DNA of 64,000 nt from Cyanophora paradoxa (taxonomy: Eukaryota; Glaucocystophyceae; Cyanophorales; Cyanophoraceae). Of the stretch, positions 1-13,629 are shown in pieces (position 1 is the first letter of the stretch; each line of letters opens with the position of its first letter). A program made the position numbers and the translations under genes. Location of the stretch: positions 434,001 to 498,000 of the forward strand of contig QPMI01000496.1 of NCBI GenBank assembly GCA_004431415.1. The letters run 5' to 3'. The notes beneath the pieces were generated by a model. It did no database searches. It saw nothing but the letters and a program-made list of their open reading frames with translations, and was not told the origin of the DNA.

Positions 1-3000
1 CCCGTCGTCGACCTCGACGGCCCCGAGCCTGAGCACGGCCACGGCCCCAAGCGCGCGCTCGTCCCCATGGCGAGCGCCGCCGGCGCCGGCGCCGGCGCCG
101 CACCTGCAGTATCCGCGAAGCTCGCTTCGTCATCCTCGGACTACGAGCTCGACGGCAAGGGCGGGAAGGGCTCAAACACGGCGAGCTGGACCCCGGGGTC
201 CGACGACGCCCGCGTCCTGGAGCCGGAGCCGCCGGGCTCGACGCGGCTCGTGTACGACCTCTCCAAGGCCCCGCAGTCCGACGCGGAGAACGCCGTGCGG
301 GCCTTCGACAACGGCGCCGAGGACGCGGGCCTGAAGCAGCGGCTGCCGCCGCCGTCTTCCATGACATCGGCGGAGCTCGAGATGGCGGCGGCCGGCGCGC
401 CGTCACCGGCGCCGATCCCGATGCCGGCGAAGTGGTCGGTCGATCCCGAAGGGGAGGAGGCCGCGCCGGACGCGCCGCAGCCGCGGCCCTCGCAGGCGCC
501 CATCCTCCGCCGCCGCTCGCTCATGGCGACGTCGCACGCGCACTCGAGCTCGCCCGAGCCCGAGGGCGCCGGCCGCGCCTCCAACTGGCACCCCCGCGTC
601 TCCGTCCAGTACGCGAGCGGCGCCGGCGGCAAAGGCGGCGACGACGAGTCCGACGGCAGCGAGACGGGCGCGGCCAGGGCGGCCAAGGTCGCCCCGGCGC
701 CGGCGCCGGCGCACGCGTACGCCGCCGTCACGAGCGCGACGCTCGCCGAGATACTCGGCATGCACGCGCGGCCCACGGCGGGATCGGGCGCCGACGCGGA
801 CGCGGCCCCCGCGCCGCGGGCCGCGCCGGCGGCAACGGCGGCCGAGGAGACGGAGAAGGAGAAGGAAGAGGAGGAGGGCGAGGGCGAGTCGGCGGCGGCG
901 GTCGTGCAGACGGGCTCCATCTTCAGGCGCATGGTCCTCCGCTACCTCACCGCCTTCGGTGCGCCCCCGCCAGTCTCTGACCATAGCTTCAGCGAAGCTC
1001 TCATAGGCTTCGAATTCTAAGCGGCGCTGATCGCGCTCGCTTGCTCGCTTTTTTGGCGCGCAGCGGTGCTGGCGTCGCTGGGCTGCGTCGGCTACGGCCT
1101 CTGCGCCTGGCTCATCAACACCTCCAGCGAGGTGCGGCCCCGCCAGCCCGCCCGCCGCGCACATCAGCGTGTCTGCTGGCTCTGCTGGCCAGGCCATGGG
1201 TGCAATCTTAAGCTTCCTAGACCGCCCGAACTGATCCTCCATGGTCATGGCACACCCGCGTCGTTTATAATTAGATTAATTGATGTTCGAGATGCATGGA
1301 GCGGTCTAGAATTTGGCTATGAAATCGTCGACTGACTTTCGCGCCAGGCCGTCTCGGTCATCCGCTACGCCGGGTACCGCCGGCACCACACGCGCTACAT
1401 CGTCTACCTCGCCCGCGACGTGCGCCCACGAAATTACCTTCCAATTTCCTCATGATTTCCGGTGTGCTGACGCCGATGCCGGGCGTGCCTCAGATGTACC
1501 TCAACAACGGCGTGGCCGGTGCGCCTTCACATTTCCGCCAACATTTCCACCGCCGCCGCCACCAATGCCGCGCCCGCCCCACAGGCTTCACGAAGGCGGA
1601 GGCCGTCAACCTCGTGCTGGAGTCCATGCAGGTCCGATTAATTCGCCCACCATTCCGCATCCGCTTTCGCCGAACCGACCGAGCCGGACCGAACGCATCG
1701 CGAGCGCAGGCGCTGGAGCTGGCGCACGCGGGGCTGCGGTACGGCAACGCGACGGACAACGTCAAGTCCACCTACAGCAAGTGCGTCCGCGTCCACGGGC
1801 GCCGGCGCGGGCGCGGGCGCTCGTCCTTTCGCCCTTCCCTTCCCTTCGCTGAGGCGCCCCTTTCCCCCTGTCCCGCGCGCGCGCAGCCTGCAGGCGCAGC
1901 GGGACCTGCTGTACGGGACGCCGTGCCTGCGCGGCGACGGCGACTGCAGCGCCGCCAAGCTCGGCTACCTCGCCCCCCTCGTCTCCCAGGGCCTCCGTGC
2001 GCCCTGAGCTTCGAGCTCTGCCGTCCTCGCCTGAGCGGCCTCGGCCCTTTCCTGCGCAGAGTTCCTGTACCAGCAGTGGATGGGCCTCCTGGAGCGCATC
2101 CTCAAGGAAAACAAGGTCTACACCGAAGAGTGCGCGAAACTCGCGTGTCTGACGCGGCGGCCACGAGACGTGGAAACGCTGACGCGGCCTCTGCGGCCGG
2201 GCGCGCAGCGGGGAGCTGAACAGGGCGGCGCCCTTCTTCTCGGACCCCTCCCCGAAGCCGCTACCCAAGTCGGAGATGGCGCAGGGCAACCGGGGCTACT
2301 ACTCGGGCAACTACATCGAGCCTAAGAGCGAGGCCATGAAGGCGCGCCCCGCCGTGATACGAGAGCAAATTAAACACGCTCGCGTTTGTCGCGACTAATT
2401 TAAGCGACGTTAATCGTGTTTATCGCGATGGGATTTAGCGTGTCGACGTCCCAGTAGCGTCGATTTGCGTCCCCCGCCCAGAATATTCGTCGATTCCTGA
2501 TCCGTCGCCATCCACGCGCGTCGCTGACGCGGCGGGGCCGCGCGCGCAGACGCTGTTCGACGTGCAGGTGGACTACCTGGAGACGGGCCTCGCGATGAGC
2601 CAGGTCCTCTACGAGGAGGCCGCCAGCGCCGACCTCGCCCGCGCCGACAAGGTCGCGGTGCGCCGAGCTCGAGCCGTCGAGGTCTTGGCCTAGATGAAAT
2701 ACCGATGGGGCTGTAACTGTTCTAGCCCGCTCGCACCTTTGCTTGCGTGGACGCGTTCACCTCGTAAGCTTAAGGCCTCGGGCTCTAGTGACGACGCCGC
2801 GGTCGGCAGGCGGCGGTGCTGGCGGTGCAGCTGGCGGCGATCGCGCTCGTCTTCGGGCTCGTCTTCCGCCCCATCATCCGCCAGCTCCGCGAGGAGTGCG
2901 GCCGCTCCGACGAGCTCCTCCGCATGCTCCCCAAGGAGGTACTAGCTCCAATCAAGGCTTCTTTTGGCGTTCTTCTATGAGAAAATGAATTTAACCTCGT

Positions 3001-3269
3001 CCCGCGGGCAGATGCTGCCGCTGCTGAAGGAGCTGCAGCGCTTCTTCCGGAGCGCGAACGCGGAGGCGGCGGACGAGGCGGGGCGGGGCCTCCTCTCCGA
3101 GGCCGCCGCCTCCCTCGGCGACATCGCCGGCTTCTGCTGCGGCCCCCGCGACCGCCGCGCCCGCCCGGGCCCCGCCCGCGAGCGCTCCGCGTCCATCGCC
3201 CCCGCCGCCCCCTCGGCGCCGTTGGCGGCGTCGACGTCGACGTCGCTCCCGCGGGCCTCTCCCGTATAA
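1..3269 (+). CDS. Two-pass membrane protein, multi-exon, 5' end outside window
   Basis: The frame is open from base 1, so the start lies upstream. The first exon (to 958) encodes a low-complexity Ala/Pro/Glu-rich tail ending in basic residues before TM1; TM1 is completed by an exon from 1064 to about 1132. Small exons then encode a roughly 230-residue extramembrane region containing Cys pairs and an Asn-Ala-Thr sequon. A second TM exon (about 2809-2938) follows, then a helical C-terminal exon ending at TAA 3267-3269. Most introns are GTGCGC...CAG; one near 2341 looks GC-AG. The helix after TM2 (LREECGRSDELLRMLPKE) recalls the juxtamembrane helix of TmcB/TmcC-like protist receptors, but I see no TPR, PAS or cyclase domain. 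Function is not assigned. Splice choices rest on frame continuity only. Confidence 0.7.
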
Positions 3270-5770
3270 TCAACGGGTCTGTGTGATCGCATCGCACAGA
3301 TCTCGCGATCTCGCGCTGGAATTTTCCGATGTTTCGCCCAAAGCTTAAATTTATAATTAGCATCGATATCTGATTGTTACATTTCGGGGGTAGTTTTGCA
3401 TAGCTCGCGTCAGACCGCACTCGGTGCACGTGCTTCTCACAGTGAGTAGTGGCGCGCGGTACTTATTATTATTACATCCGGGCGTACCCGCATCCGGTAT
3501 TTATTGCAGATAGATGCGCGGCTAGCGCTGCAAGCGCTTCGAGTTCTACATGATTCCAGAACTCAAAGCTCTGTGCATGCATTTCCTAAATTCCATCCCT
3601 TTCATGACAAGTCCTTCATGACATGGCGTATTCTTTGCGTTACTTTAACTATATAGGCTAATAGATAGCATGAGTTATTCGTAATATCGATAGCGCACTG
3701 TGTGAGTCAGTGACGCCTGAGTTTGGCATGGCAGGAGATATCGATGTACATGTCAGTCGAGCTTGAAACTTTGAAATGCCTTGAATGTGCATATGCGCAC
3801 GCCGTGACGGGTGCATGCACATTATTGTTTTTGCTAAAGTGGACGTCGCATTGATACACCACGGCACATGTATCAATGTTCGGGTGCATGCACATTATAA
3901 TTAATATTGCACAGCCAGGTGACAGCTTTAAGGGCCACGGGCCAGGTTGCGGCAAGCTCTAGCCTTGCCAAGTTGTTGCAGGGCATTGTTGCAGAACTTG
4001 CGATTGCAGGCTGTGCACGTGCTAGCGCTGCCTGTGCAGCATCGCTGCATCAGACATGCTTGGTGACAACTTGGCAAGTACTGGACACTACTTGTTGAGA
4101 CACTACTACAGTCACAACTTCGACTCACAACAGTTAGCCTAAATATATGCTGCAATGCATACGTAGCTATAGGCTAGTATGTAAACTTAGGCACCAAGAC
4201 AATGCCATGGCAATTTTTTGAAGCACTCCCCCGGAGCCCCTCTAGATCTCCGTCGCCGTACGCGTGGAGTCTCATGATCGATGTCATGATTCGAATACTA
4301 CTAACTAGTACGTACTACGGTACTAGTATACATGTACACGATCACTACTAGTAGTCACTGAGTATACGTTCTTGAATTGATCATGATCATGATCATCGGA
4401 TCGTGAACAGGATCCGACGTCGACGGCGGCCCGGCGCCGCGGCCAGCCTGGCAGGCAGTGGCAGGCACTGCGGCACTGGCCATGGCAGCCTGTTCCCAGA
4501 TTCTGATCGAGAGTCTCATCCTGATTCCTGATCACATGACACAGTGACACTAGTACTGTACATGTGTGACAGACACTGACAGTCTGTCGAGTCTGCAAGC
4601 TGACAGACAGTGACATGTACAGTCCGACGGCCGCGGTCTTTGTAATCTTTTAACATTTCTACCTCCGGCCCCAGGCTACGGGGGGGCCGGCGGGGCTCGC
4701 CCCACCGTAGTCTCTAAAAACCTTCGTTCTCAGTGGAACTTCTCACCGTACTACGGCGTAGTCTCCCCACCGTAGTGACAGCGTAGTCCTTAGAGTTTTG
4801 TTCAGAATTTCGCCTCCTTTTTTTACTTTCTGAATTTCAATTCGTCTATTTTAGCCTTAAAAATTGCTTCCAATCCAAGCGCAAGAAAATGTCCAACATC
4901 CAATCAGGTTGACGTCGAGTCATTGAATCGTCATCAATTCGTCACGTTCGCCGAGTCGTCGAACTGGTTCCAGAGCTTTCGGGAATTCGGATAAGCCAGA
5001 TGCATATCATAGCATACTATGATATGCTGTAACGGATGACGCATGCGTACGGCCTTACGTACGGTTATTGCGGTGTCGCCGAGTCGGTCACACCGCCGGC
5101 CCGGCGCCACGCCACCGTGGCACCGCCGCGCGCGCGGCCGCGCGCGCGTCGCGCGGCCGACTCGCGCCGCCGACTCGTGCGGCTCGCCCGGGTCGCCCCC
5201 CAACTCCGCCGGCGCGTACGTATACGTACGCGTCGACTCTCAGCCCAGAGTCTCGGGGGGTAGGGCCTTCGCCGAGTCGTATTCGCGGCCGGGCGTGCAC
5301 GTGAGGGGCACTGAGGGGCCAGTGAGGGCACTAGTACTGCCAGGCTGCATGGAAGCGAGGTCGCGACCGGCCCGGGCAAGTTGGCAGCAACTGGCAGCTA
5401 GGCCCTAGGCTAGCGCTCTGCAATTGAGACTCTGAGAGCGCTCTAGATCTGCAACGGTGAGACCCAATATTAATTGCAAGCTCATCGCGCGCAATCGTGA
5501 GCCTTGCCAAGTTGAAGGCGCACGCAGCACCACCGCCGCCGAGTCGGCGCGGACAGGGCTCTGCGCGCCCGCTCTCTGAATTCGAAGTACTCGGCGGGAT
5601 CGGATCATCGAATGCACGCAGCTACAGTACTATAGCTAGTGGCGATGGGCCGAGACAGCTAATTATAAAGCGAGACGAGCTCGAGCCGCGGCCTCTTCGT
5701 ATGTACCTCCAAAGCAGTCGTTGCCCGCAGCGCCTTCGTCAGCGCTAACTACGGCCCCCATTTTCATGAG
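3270..5770. other. Intergenic region, no gene seen
   Basis: About 2.5 kb with no frame that resembles a protein. Composition is mixed. It is dense in self-complementary words (GATC, CATG, GTAC runs such as those near 4380 and 5040) and has a repeated cgtagtctc-type word at 4700-4790. The 3' part presumably holds the promoter of the cyclase gene; a CTAATTATAA word lies at 5659-5668. Confidence 0.6.
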
Positions 5771-8700
5771 ATGAGCTCGAGCGTTCTACGGGCCCTGCCC
5801 TATGTCCCAGCGACGCTGCTCGTTCGGGCCCTCCCACAGCTCCGGCAGCTCAGCGAGGGGACGAAGTCGGCCATCGCGACGGTTTCGGGGGCTGCTCTCT
5901 TTTTGGATGGTGCGTCATGCACGTGTACACGTGCACCCTAGAGCTCTATATGCATATGGCCGAACCGCGCGGCCCGCCCTCGCGACCGCCCTCGCGGCAG
6001 TCGTGCTACGGTACCTCCCATTGCAAGGCTCACCTAGGGGTTCTGCAATCGCGCAGTGAGCGGTTTCAGCGGCCTCGCTCGCAGCCTTGCCCGCTCCGAT
6101 GCCTCAAGCGCCGCCGACCAGGTGCGCACGCTCGTAGTGGATGCATATATGCAGTCGACGTCGACGTCGCGTGTCTGTGTGCCATACATGTACATGTTTT
6201 ACTGACCGCCACGCACCCATTTGCATCTTCAGCTCATGACGACTCTCAACGCGTTCCTCCTCCAGCTTGTGAGCCGCCTGCATGCTCGGGGCGCCGAGAT
6301 CCTCGTCTTCGGTCCGCCTTGCATGCGCATCGTGGCTGCGCGCGAGTGCGCCGTTTCCGACAATATATATTTAGCTAACCCACGTGCACGCCCGCCCTCA
6401 TCCGCAGCCGGAGATGCGGTGAGCTCGAGTGTCGTTTTCGCGGCCCAGAATGCGGTTGCAATTGCTCCGGGCTGCGGGCTGAGGATAGCTGTAGGTCGTG
6501 GCGTTCATCGGTGCAAGCGGCGGCCGGACCCTGCGGGAAGCGACCGCGCTGGCGGTGGAGGCGGCGCGCGACGTCCAGGCCATCGCCTTCGAGCGGGGCG
6601 GGCAACGGCTGACGGCGCACACCGGTAGCGCCCGCTGCGATTGCCGTTAACGTTAACGTTGCACGCGTGCCATCTCCCGCGTTGGAACGCTAATTATAAC
6701 CCGCAACAGGCGTCGGGGCGGGCGACCTGCACATCTACCTCCTCCGAGGGAGTCAGAGGGCCGCCCAAGCGCTCTACGCCGGCGAGCTCATCGCACAAGG
6801 TCAGCGAGTCTCGGTTAAAACGTTGAAGTCGTCATTGGCTGCTTGGGTGCTGACGCGTACGGGCCGCGGGTGGGTCGGGGCGGGTGCAGTCTGCGAGGCT
6901 CAGCGGAACTCGAAGGGAAACGACATCGTCCTCTCTGCTGAGGCCTTCGCCCTTCTCGAACACGGATGCGCCGCAGAGCTCCTTCCGGCCGCCTCCGTCA
7001 AGATCGGCGCCGGCGCCCGCCGGCGCGCTCTCCACCGCCTCCTGCCACCCCCAGAGGGCCGCCCCCCGAGCCGGACGCTGGCGCCGGCGTCGACCGGTGG
7101 AACTCGAAACGCGTGCGCGTGCGGGGCGCCGCTGCGGGCGGAGGCGCGGGAGGCGGAGGCGGAGCTGGCGCCGTTCGCCGAGGAACTGTTCTTGCTCGCC
7201 CCCCGTGCGCGAAACTAAAATTAAAATCCCTATCCCGGCGATCGCAAGCCGCGGACTTTGCTTTCCTGGCCGGCGACTCATGATCATGCAAATGCGAGGC
7301 AGGCGCAGCGACGTCGACGGTGGGCGACGATGCGAAGAGCGCATTTTTCGCGCACGACATCCGCACCGTCTTCGCCGTCTTTGGTTCGTATTTGCCATCG
7401 CCATTGATGGCGGCAATTATTTGAATATTGACTGAATTCTGGTTTCCGTCTTACCCTTCGTTGTCCCAGCCTCCTTCCCCGAATTAGACGATGCGGACTG
7501 GTGCTGGTCGCAGCCGACTGAGACGCCGCCTGATTATGAGGCCGAGGGGGTTACGGGCGGAACCCCGGGCGAATTTGAGGGCGGGCGGTCGACGGGTCGA
7601 TACCGGAGCCCCCGCGCGCGCCACGCAGCACGCTTTGGCCAGGTGCGCCCCGCGACAGCCCTCCGGATTCGCGGGCCCCCGCACGATCGGAATGCGAACG
7701 TTAACGAGGGCGCAGGTCGTACGCTCGGTGCACCGAGTGGCGGAAGACTTCGGCGGCAGCGTCAACAAGATTCTGATAGACGACAAGGCGCGCCCGCGCG
7801 GCCCGGCTCGGAAATTGATACCGGCCCTGCCCCTCTTTCAACGGGCGAGACGGGCCGGGGCGCAGGGGGCGTCGGCGATCATCGGGTTCGGGCTGCCGGG
7901 CGGCTTCGCCCACGAGGACGACGCGGAGCGCGCCGTGCGGGCCGCCCTCGCCCTCCAGGCCTGGTTCCGCGAGAGCGCCGCCCCCTTCGCCTGCGGCGTG
8001 CGCCCCCGCCCGGCCCCGGCCCTAGCGATCGGCCCTCCGCGCATCTCCCAAACGCGAATTAACACGAGGCCTTGCAATTGTCGACAGATTGCGGCGGGGC
8101 GGACCTTCTGCGGCACACTCGGCGCCCCCTGCAGAAAAGAATACGCCCTCGTGCGCCCCCGCGCCCCTGCCACGCCTCGCCGCCCCGCCCCCGCGCCGGC
8201 CGAGACGGGGGCGGGGCGGCAGATCGGGGACTCGGTGGTTCGTCCGCGAAAATCGGATCGAAACCGTCGCCGCGCGAACTGCCGCTGACTGCTAATTATA
8301 ACCGCAGATCCTTGCGGCGCGCCTGATGGGCAAGGCACGGGAGGCGGTCGCGGCTGGCCTGGCCCGGGTCCGGACGGGAGAAGCGGAGCCCAAGGTCGGC
8401 GCCCCGCTGCAGGAGGTCCTCTGCGACCAGAGCATCGTCGCGGGCGTGGCGGGCCGCGGCCGCTCGACGGTGCGCGCGCGCCGCCGCGGGCCCGCGGCCG
8501 TTGCAGCGCTAACCGCCGAACGCTAACCTCACGCACGGCGTGCCACGCAGGGGCTCTCCTTCGAAGCGCTGCCGCCAGCGGGCTTCAAGGGCTTCGCAGA
8601 GGCGGTGCCCGTCTTCCGCCCGGGCAACAGCGCCGCGACGACGTCGATTCGGCGGAGGGACGGCGTGACGTCACGGCGCTCGTCGATCGCCAGCGAGGCG

Positions 8701-11700
8701 CGCGGCCTCGTCCCGGGCGCGGCCGCGCACCTGCACCCCGTCTCGCTCCTCGGCCGGTGCCCTTTTCCCCTCCCTCCTCCGTCTCTTCCTCAAGCTCCGA
8801 CGCGACTTCGGATTCGCGAATGCAGCGACGCTGAGCTGGAGAGGGCGGTCGGAGCGGTGGAGGCGCTCGCTGCCCGGGGGCGCGGCTCGACGCTCGTGAT
8901 CGAGGCGGAGGCCGGGATGGGAAAGACACGCCTGGTCCGCGAGCTCCGGCGCGCCTGCGCCGCCCGCGGCGTCCTCACCCTGTCCTCTGCCGCCTCCGCC
9001 GTCGAGGTCCGCGATTTGCGCTGCCTGTCGCGAATTTCGCGGCCAATTTCGCGGATTTTCGCAGGAGTCGACTCCGCTGTGGGCGCTGCGCGGGCTGGTC
9101 GCGTCTGTGGCGGAAACGTCGAGCGGGGAGGCGCTGGCGGCGGACCTCGAGCGGCGGCGGCTCCTGGCCGCCCCTGATGCGGCGCTTCTGTGGGAGACCC
9201 TCTTCGGTGGTGGCGGCGGCGCCGGCGACGTCGTGCCGTTCGTGTCGCTCAGGAGTCGCTCCAGTCGCGGCCGATCGCGAAGGCGGCCGCGGCCCGATCG
9301 CGAGTCGAACGCGGATACGGCCGCGGATGGCGAGGCGAGCGCCTCGGAGGTCGACGGGCGGAGCTCGTACAGGCCGCTGGACGCCTCGCGCGGCCGCCTG
9401 GCGTCGGTCTTCGGGGTCGGCCTCGTCACCCGCGTCGCCGCCACCCTTGCCCGGTGCGGCGCCTCTCCGGCTCGGGCCGGCGCCCCGGGCCCGCCCCGTC
9501 CGATCCGTCTACCTCACGCACCCGGGCCCCAGCCTCATCTCGGGGCTGGAGCAGTCGCGGCCGCCGCCGGCCGTGGCCGCGGGGAGTGGGCCGCAGGACG
9601 CGACGGCACCGGCGCCAATTGCAACGTCGACCCGCGTGGCCTTGCTGCTCGAGGACGTTCACTGGATGGATTCGTACGCTTCTTTCATCTGTATATATCA
9701 ACTTGACCCTCGAGCTTACACTAAAGGCGAGCGATCGCGATTTATTCTCTTGACTCGCAAATTTCGCGCTCGCAGGGTCTCGTGGTTCGTGGTCCGCTGC
9801 ATCAGGGACGCGTGCCCGGGAGTCCTGGTACCCACCCCCGCTTCGGTCCGCGTCCCAGCCGGCCGCGGCCCCTCACCTCGCGCGGGTCAGCTGGTTCTGG
9901 CGGCTCGCCCGATGGTCGACCCGCCCCGGGACTACCTCCTTCTCTCTGGGCAGCTGCAGGACCCAGCGGGCCCAGGGGGGCTCCTCCCCGCATCCAGCTC
10001 CACCTCGAGCATGAGCACCGCCCCGTCCCCCCCGATCTCGCGCGCCCCCCGCGAAAGCTTCTTCTCGAGCGGCAAGAGCGGGAAGATTCGGCCCCCGGGA
10101 TCCGACATGCGGCGGGCGTTGCAGCTGGCGCCGGTGGACTCAAGCTTAAGCGGCCCGTTTCCATCACCGGAGGCGAGATCCATGGCCAGAGCGACGGGGA
10201 CCATCGGCCGGCTGCCCCCGCTGCGCGCCAACGCCCGCGCCGTCCTCCTGCGCCTCGGCCCCATCAGCAGGACGGCCGCGCACGACCTACTCATGGCCCG
10301 CCGCCCTCCATCCGCTCGTGCCCCTAGGCCTCGCGCCTCTCACGCACCGCCGACAGGCCCTCTCGAGCGCCATGTCGGTCTCTTGGTCTCCGGTGCGTAC
10401 AGCGGCGAGCCGGCCTTCGTTACACTCTAGATCTCCACCTCGGCCGACAGCAGACAGCTGTAGCAAATTATGACGCTGTCCCCGGTCCGCAGGGCGCTGT
10501 GGAGCGAGTCTTGGACAAGGCCGCCGGCGGTGCGACTAATTAAAATTCGCGCAGCGCCGCAGATCTATAGCTAGATGACCCGGGCCAGACCGCGGCCTGC
10601 GCTCGTGATCGCAAGTACGCAGTTCGAGTTCGATATTTGACTCGAGGCGCATGCGCAGTGCCCCTCTTCCTGGTGGAGCTTTGCAGGCAGCACGCGACGG
10701 CGGCCGGCGCGGGCGCCGGCCCCGGCGGGGCCCTCCCAACAACCTCCTCCGACGCCGCGCTCCAATTGCAAGTCCCCGACTCGGCGCGTCCGTACCGATC
10801 TCAGTCGACGTCCCACCGGCGTCGCCATAAATATGCACTAATTATAATTTGACGTTTGAGGGGGGCGCAGATTCAGCAGATCGTGCTGGCGCGGGTCGAC
10901 CAGCTGCCGCCCCAGGCGCAGGCCGTCCTCAAGCTCCTCGCCGTCATCGGCTCCGACTTCAGCCGAGAGCAGGCCCTCGCGACGGACCCCAGCGGCCTCG
11001 GCCCCGCCGCCGTCCGCCGCGCCTTCCGCACCCTCCGCCGCGCCGGCCTCATCGTCGTCCGCCCCTGGCCACACCCGCCCGCCCCCTTCGATTAGACTTG
11101 CGTGCAGCCACGCAGCTGACAGCTGTCGCTGCACGCGCGCGCAGGAGTCGGGCGGCGTAGATCCGGAGAGGGCGAGCGACGAAGGGGACGACGCCGCGAG
11201 CTCGAGCTCGGCGCAAAGCCTCGCCTCCGACGCCGAGGACGGGGACTTGGAGGGGGCGGAGGGGGCGGACGATGAAGCGCGAGCGTCAACCTTCTGCTTC
11301 TCGCACGGCCTCCTCCGGTGAGACCCGCCGGCGAGGCCCGTAGCACCGGGCACCCCCTCAGACTCTGAGAGCCAACCGGCGGCAGGGACGCGGTGTACGC
11401 TGGGATCCCGTCGGGCTTGCGCTGGGAGGTCCACGGCCGCCTCGCCCGCTGGCTCGAGGCCCACCGCCCGGACGACTCGGCCGCCATCGCGTGCGCCCTC
11501 CGCGCCCCAGCGCTTGCCCGATTTCGAGCTTGATTTCGCGGTCCGGCCGGATCCGGGCCGATACTTTTCGCAGGCTCCACTGGAAGGCGGCAGGCGAGCC
11601 CGAGCGGGCGCTCCTGCACCTCGAGCGGGCGGCGCGGGCGGCGGCGCGCGCCAACGCGCTGCGCGAGGCGCGCCGCCTCTTCGGCGAGCTCGTCGCCGCC

Positions 11701-13629
11701 GTCGACGACCTCGCGCTCTGCGGCCCGCCGCCTTCCCGCCCTCCCCGCCCGCTCCGGCCCGCCGCGAGCGTCGCCCCGGCGCCGTGGGGGCCCGACGCCG
11801 CTCCTCTAGCTCGGTCGCGGCGCCGCGCGGCGCGGAGGAGGCGGCGCGGTGGCGCGCGGTGCGGGCTGGGGCGCTGCGGCACCTCGCCCTGGCGGAGAAT
11901 TTCTCGGGCGCGTTCGAGGCGGCCGGGCAGGCGGCCGAGGCCTGCGTCGCCTGCCTCGGCGAGCCCATGCCCCGCTCCCGCATCGGGCCCGCCGCCGCCC
12001 TCGGTCCGCCCTGCCCCGCCCGGCCCGCGGCCGCCCGCTCGACTCGGACGTAAATTAAAGTCCTCCTGATCATGACCCGCTGCGCATGCAGGAATCTACC
12101 TCCGCGCCCGGGGCGCGGCGCGGCGCGTGGGGAAGGCGGCGCGGCCCGGCTCCCACTGGCTGCACGCCCCGGAGAGCGAGGAGCAGCGCGGGGCGCTGCT
12201 CGACGCCTCCCTCATCCTGGGCTGGACCGGCCTGCTCAAGGTATTTAAAATAAGTGATTTATAGACCTTCGAATTCATATTTGATCGTTCCTCTGTCCTG
12301 TAGGAGGCCTTCGGCGGACGCGGCGGGCTGCCGTGGGTCGCCCTCGCACTTCTTCGCGCCTACGAAATTTCCGGTGTGCATGCACGCTCCGCTTAAGATT
12401 CATTTCTGACCGATTGCTCGTTCAATGCTTGTCCGGACCGGACCCCTTCTAGTCTCATCCCCTGGGCGCGCAGAGGGGACGCCGCGGGAACGCATCGGGG
12501 TCGCCGACTGCCGGTGAGACCGCAGCTCCCCCGGCCCCACCCTCGTCCGATCTCCCTCTCCCTGTGCTGATGCCAAGGCCGCTATCTGCAGCGTCTGGGC
12601 CAATTTCAGCAGCCTGCTGGACGGCATCGGATTTTCCGCGCAGGGCGCCGCTCTGCTCGCGCAGGTCCGACCGTCCCGCCCCCGCCCCCGCCCGTTCGAT
12701 CCGTGTGGTCTGCATCCGGGCGCGCGGCCGACCGTTCGTTGGGGACAGGCGCGGGAGCTGGCGGAGAGGCTGAACAACGACACGGCGAGGGCGGCAGTTG
12801 AGAACCACGCCGGAATGCAGGCCTGCAGGGTGGGAGACTTTGCCGAGGGCGCCCGCCGGTGCGCCCGCCGCGAAACCGATCCCCCGCGCGAAATCTAAAT
12901 TAACCGACGCGCGCAACTGCATTAAAATTGACGAATCTGCGCGAAAACGAAACCTGCGAGCTTCGGAAGCCACTAATCCTATGTCGGCGCGGCCCCGTGC
13001 AGATTCCGGGCGGCGGCAGGGCTGGCGAGCCCGCCGCCGAACAGCCACGAGCTGCTGGCGTCGGCGGCGATGTCGCTGCTGCTCGCCGGCGACCTCGCCG
13101 AGTCGCGCCGCTGCTGCGACGAGGCGGCCCTCTTCGCCTCGCGCTTCGGCGCCGACTCGTACGGAGCCTTCCTCGCCGCCCTCGTCGGCGCCCTCGCCGC
13201 CGCCTTCGCCGGCAGCGACGAGGCCGCCGCCGCCCTCCGCCGGGCCGAGCAGGTGCCCGCCTCGAGCTCGCACGCCCCATTGCTCGTTGCAGTCGCTGAG
13301 CAGGGGCGGCGCGCGGGCAGGGCGTGGGAGAGTACAAGGGAGTGCGGTGGTGGGTCCGGGAGCTGGTGCGCGCCGCGCAGTGCCTGCTTGCCTGGAGGGC
13401 CGGGCACGTGGGGGCCGCCCTCTCCCTCGCCGAGGCCTGCACCGCCACCTGGCGCGCCCAGCGCGCCACCTTCGGCTGGCTCGGCCTCCGTGCGCGCGGA
13501 ACTTCGCTGCGACGCCGCCCCGGCCGCTCTCGATCTGACCGCGCCGCCCTCGCCAGTGTTTCCGGCAGTTCTCGTCGAGTTCAGCATGTGGGCGCGGGCG
13601 AGGGCGCGGGCCGTGTGCGCGATCACGAG
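5771..13629 (+). CDS. Soluble adenylyl cyclase-like protein (ADCY10 type), 5' part, cut by Polinton
   Basis: Frame-consistent exons are 5771-5909, 6057-6121, 6233-6311, 6408-6418, 6495-6624, 6710-6799, 6890-7204, 7309-7383, 7470-7642, 7716-7787, 7866-7997, 8088-8150, 8308-8469, 8551-8756, 8826-9006 and 9065 onward. Cyclase domain 1 has FLDVSGFS and FAGDA (both metal-binding Asp) and GNDIVLSAE. Domain 2 has the sAC signature NKILIDDKG, then GFGLPGG, CRKEYAL and ARLM. A P-loop ATPase follows (EAGMGKTRL; Walker B LLLEDVHWMD near 9650), with the RVDQLP helix near 10900 and FCFSHGLLR...DAVYAG near 11290-11400, then a helical TPR-like tail to the insertion point. The family makes cAMP and the animal enzyme responds to bicarbonate and calcium. 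The exon from about 13572 is interrupted after 13629 and resumes at 25459. Exons between 9.1 and 13.5 kb are less certain. Confidence 0.88.
6408..6418 (+). other. 11-nt microexon with the second cyclase metal-binding Asp
   Basis: Between acceptor tccgcag and donor gtgagc, 11 bases complete the FAGDA motif when joined to the preceding phase-1 exon. They restore phase 0 for the next exon at 6495. The motif identity and both splice sites agree, so the microexon is well supported without transcript data. Confidence 0.8.
13624..13629. repeat. Target site duplication, left copy (cacgag)
   Basis: Six bases directly before the left inverted repeat. The same six bases directly follow the right inverted repeat at 25453-25458. 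A 6-bp duplication is the usual length for Polinton/Maverick integration. Confidence 0.92.

Noticed and set aside
141-1248. Minus-strand open frames over the first exon
   Set aside because: They are antisense to the plus-strand membrane-protein exon and consist of Arg/Ala low complexity.
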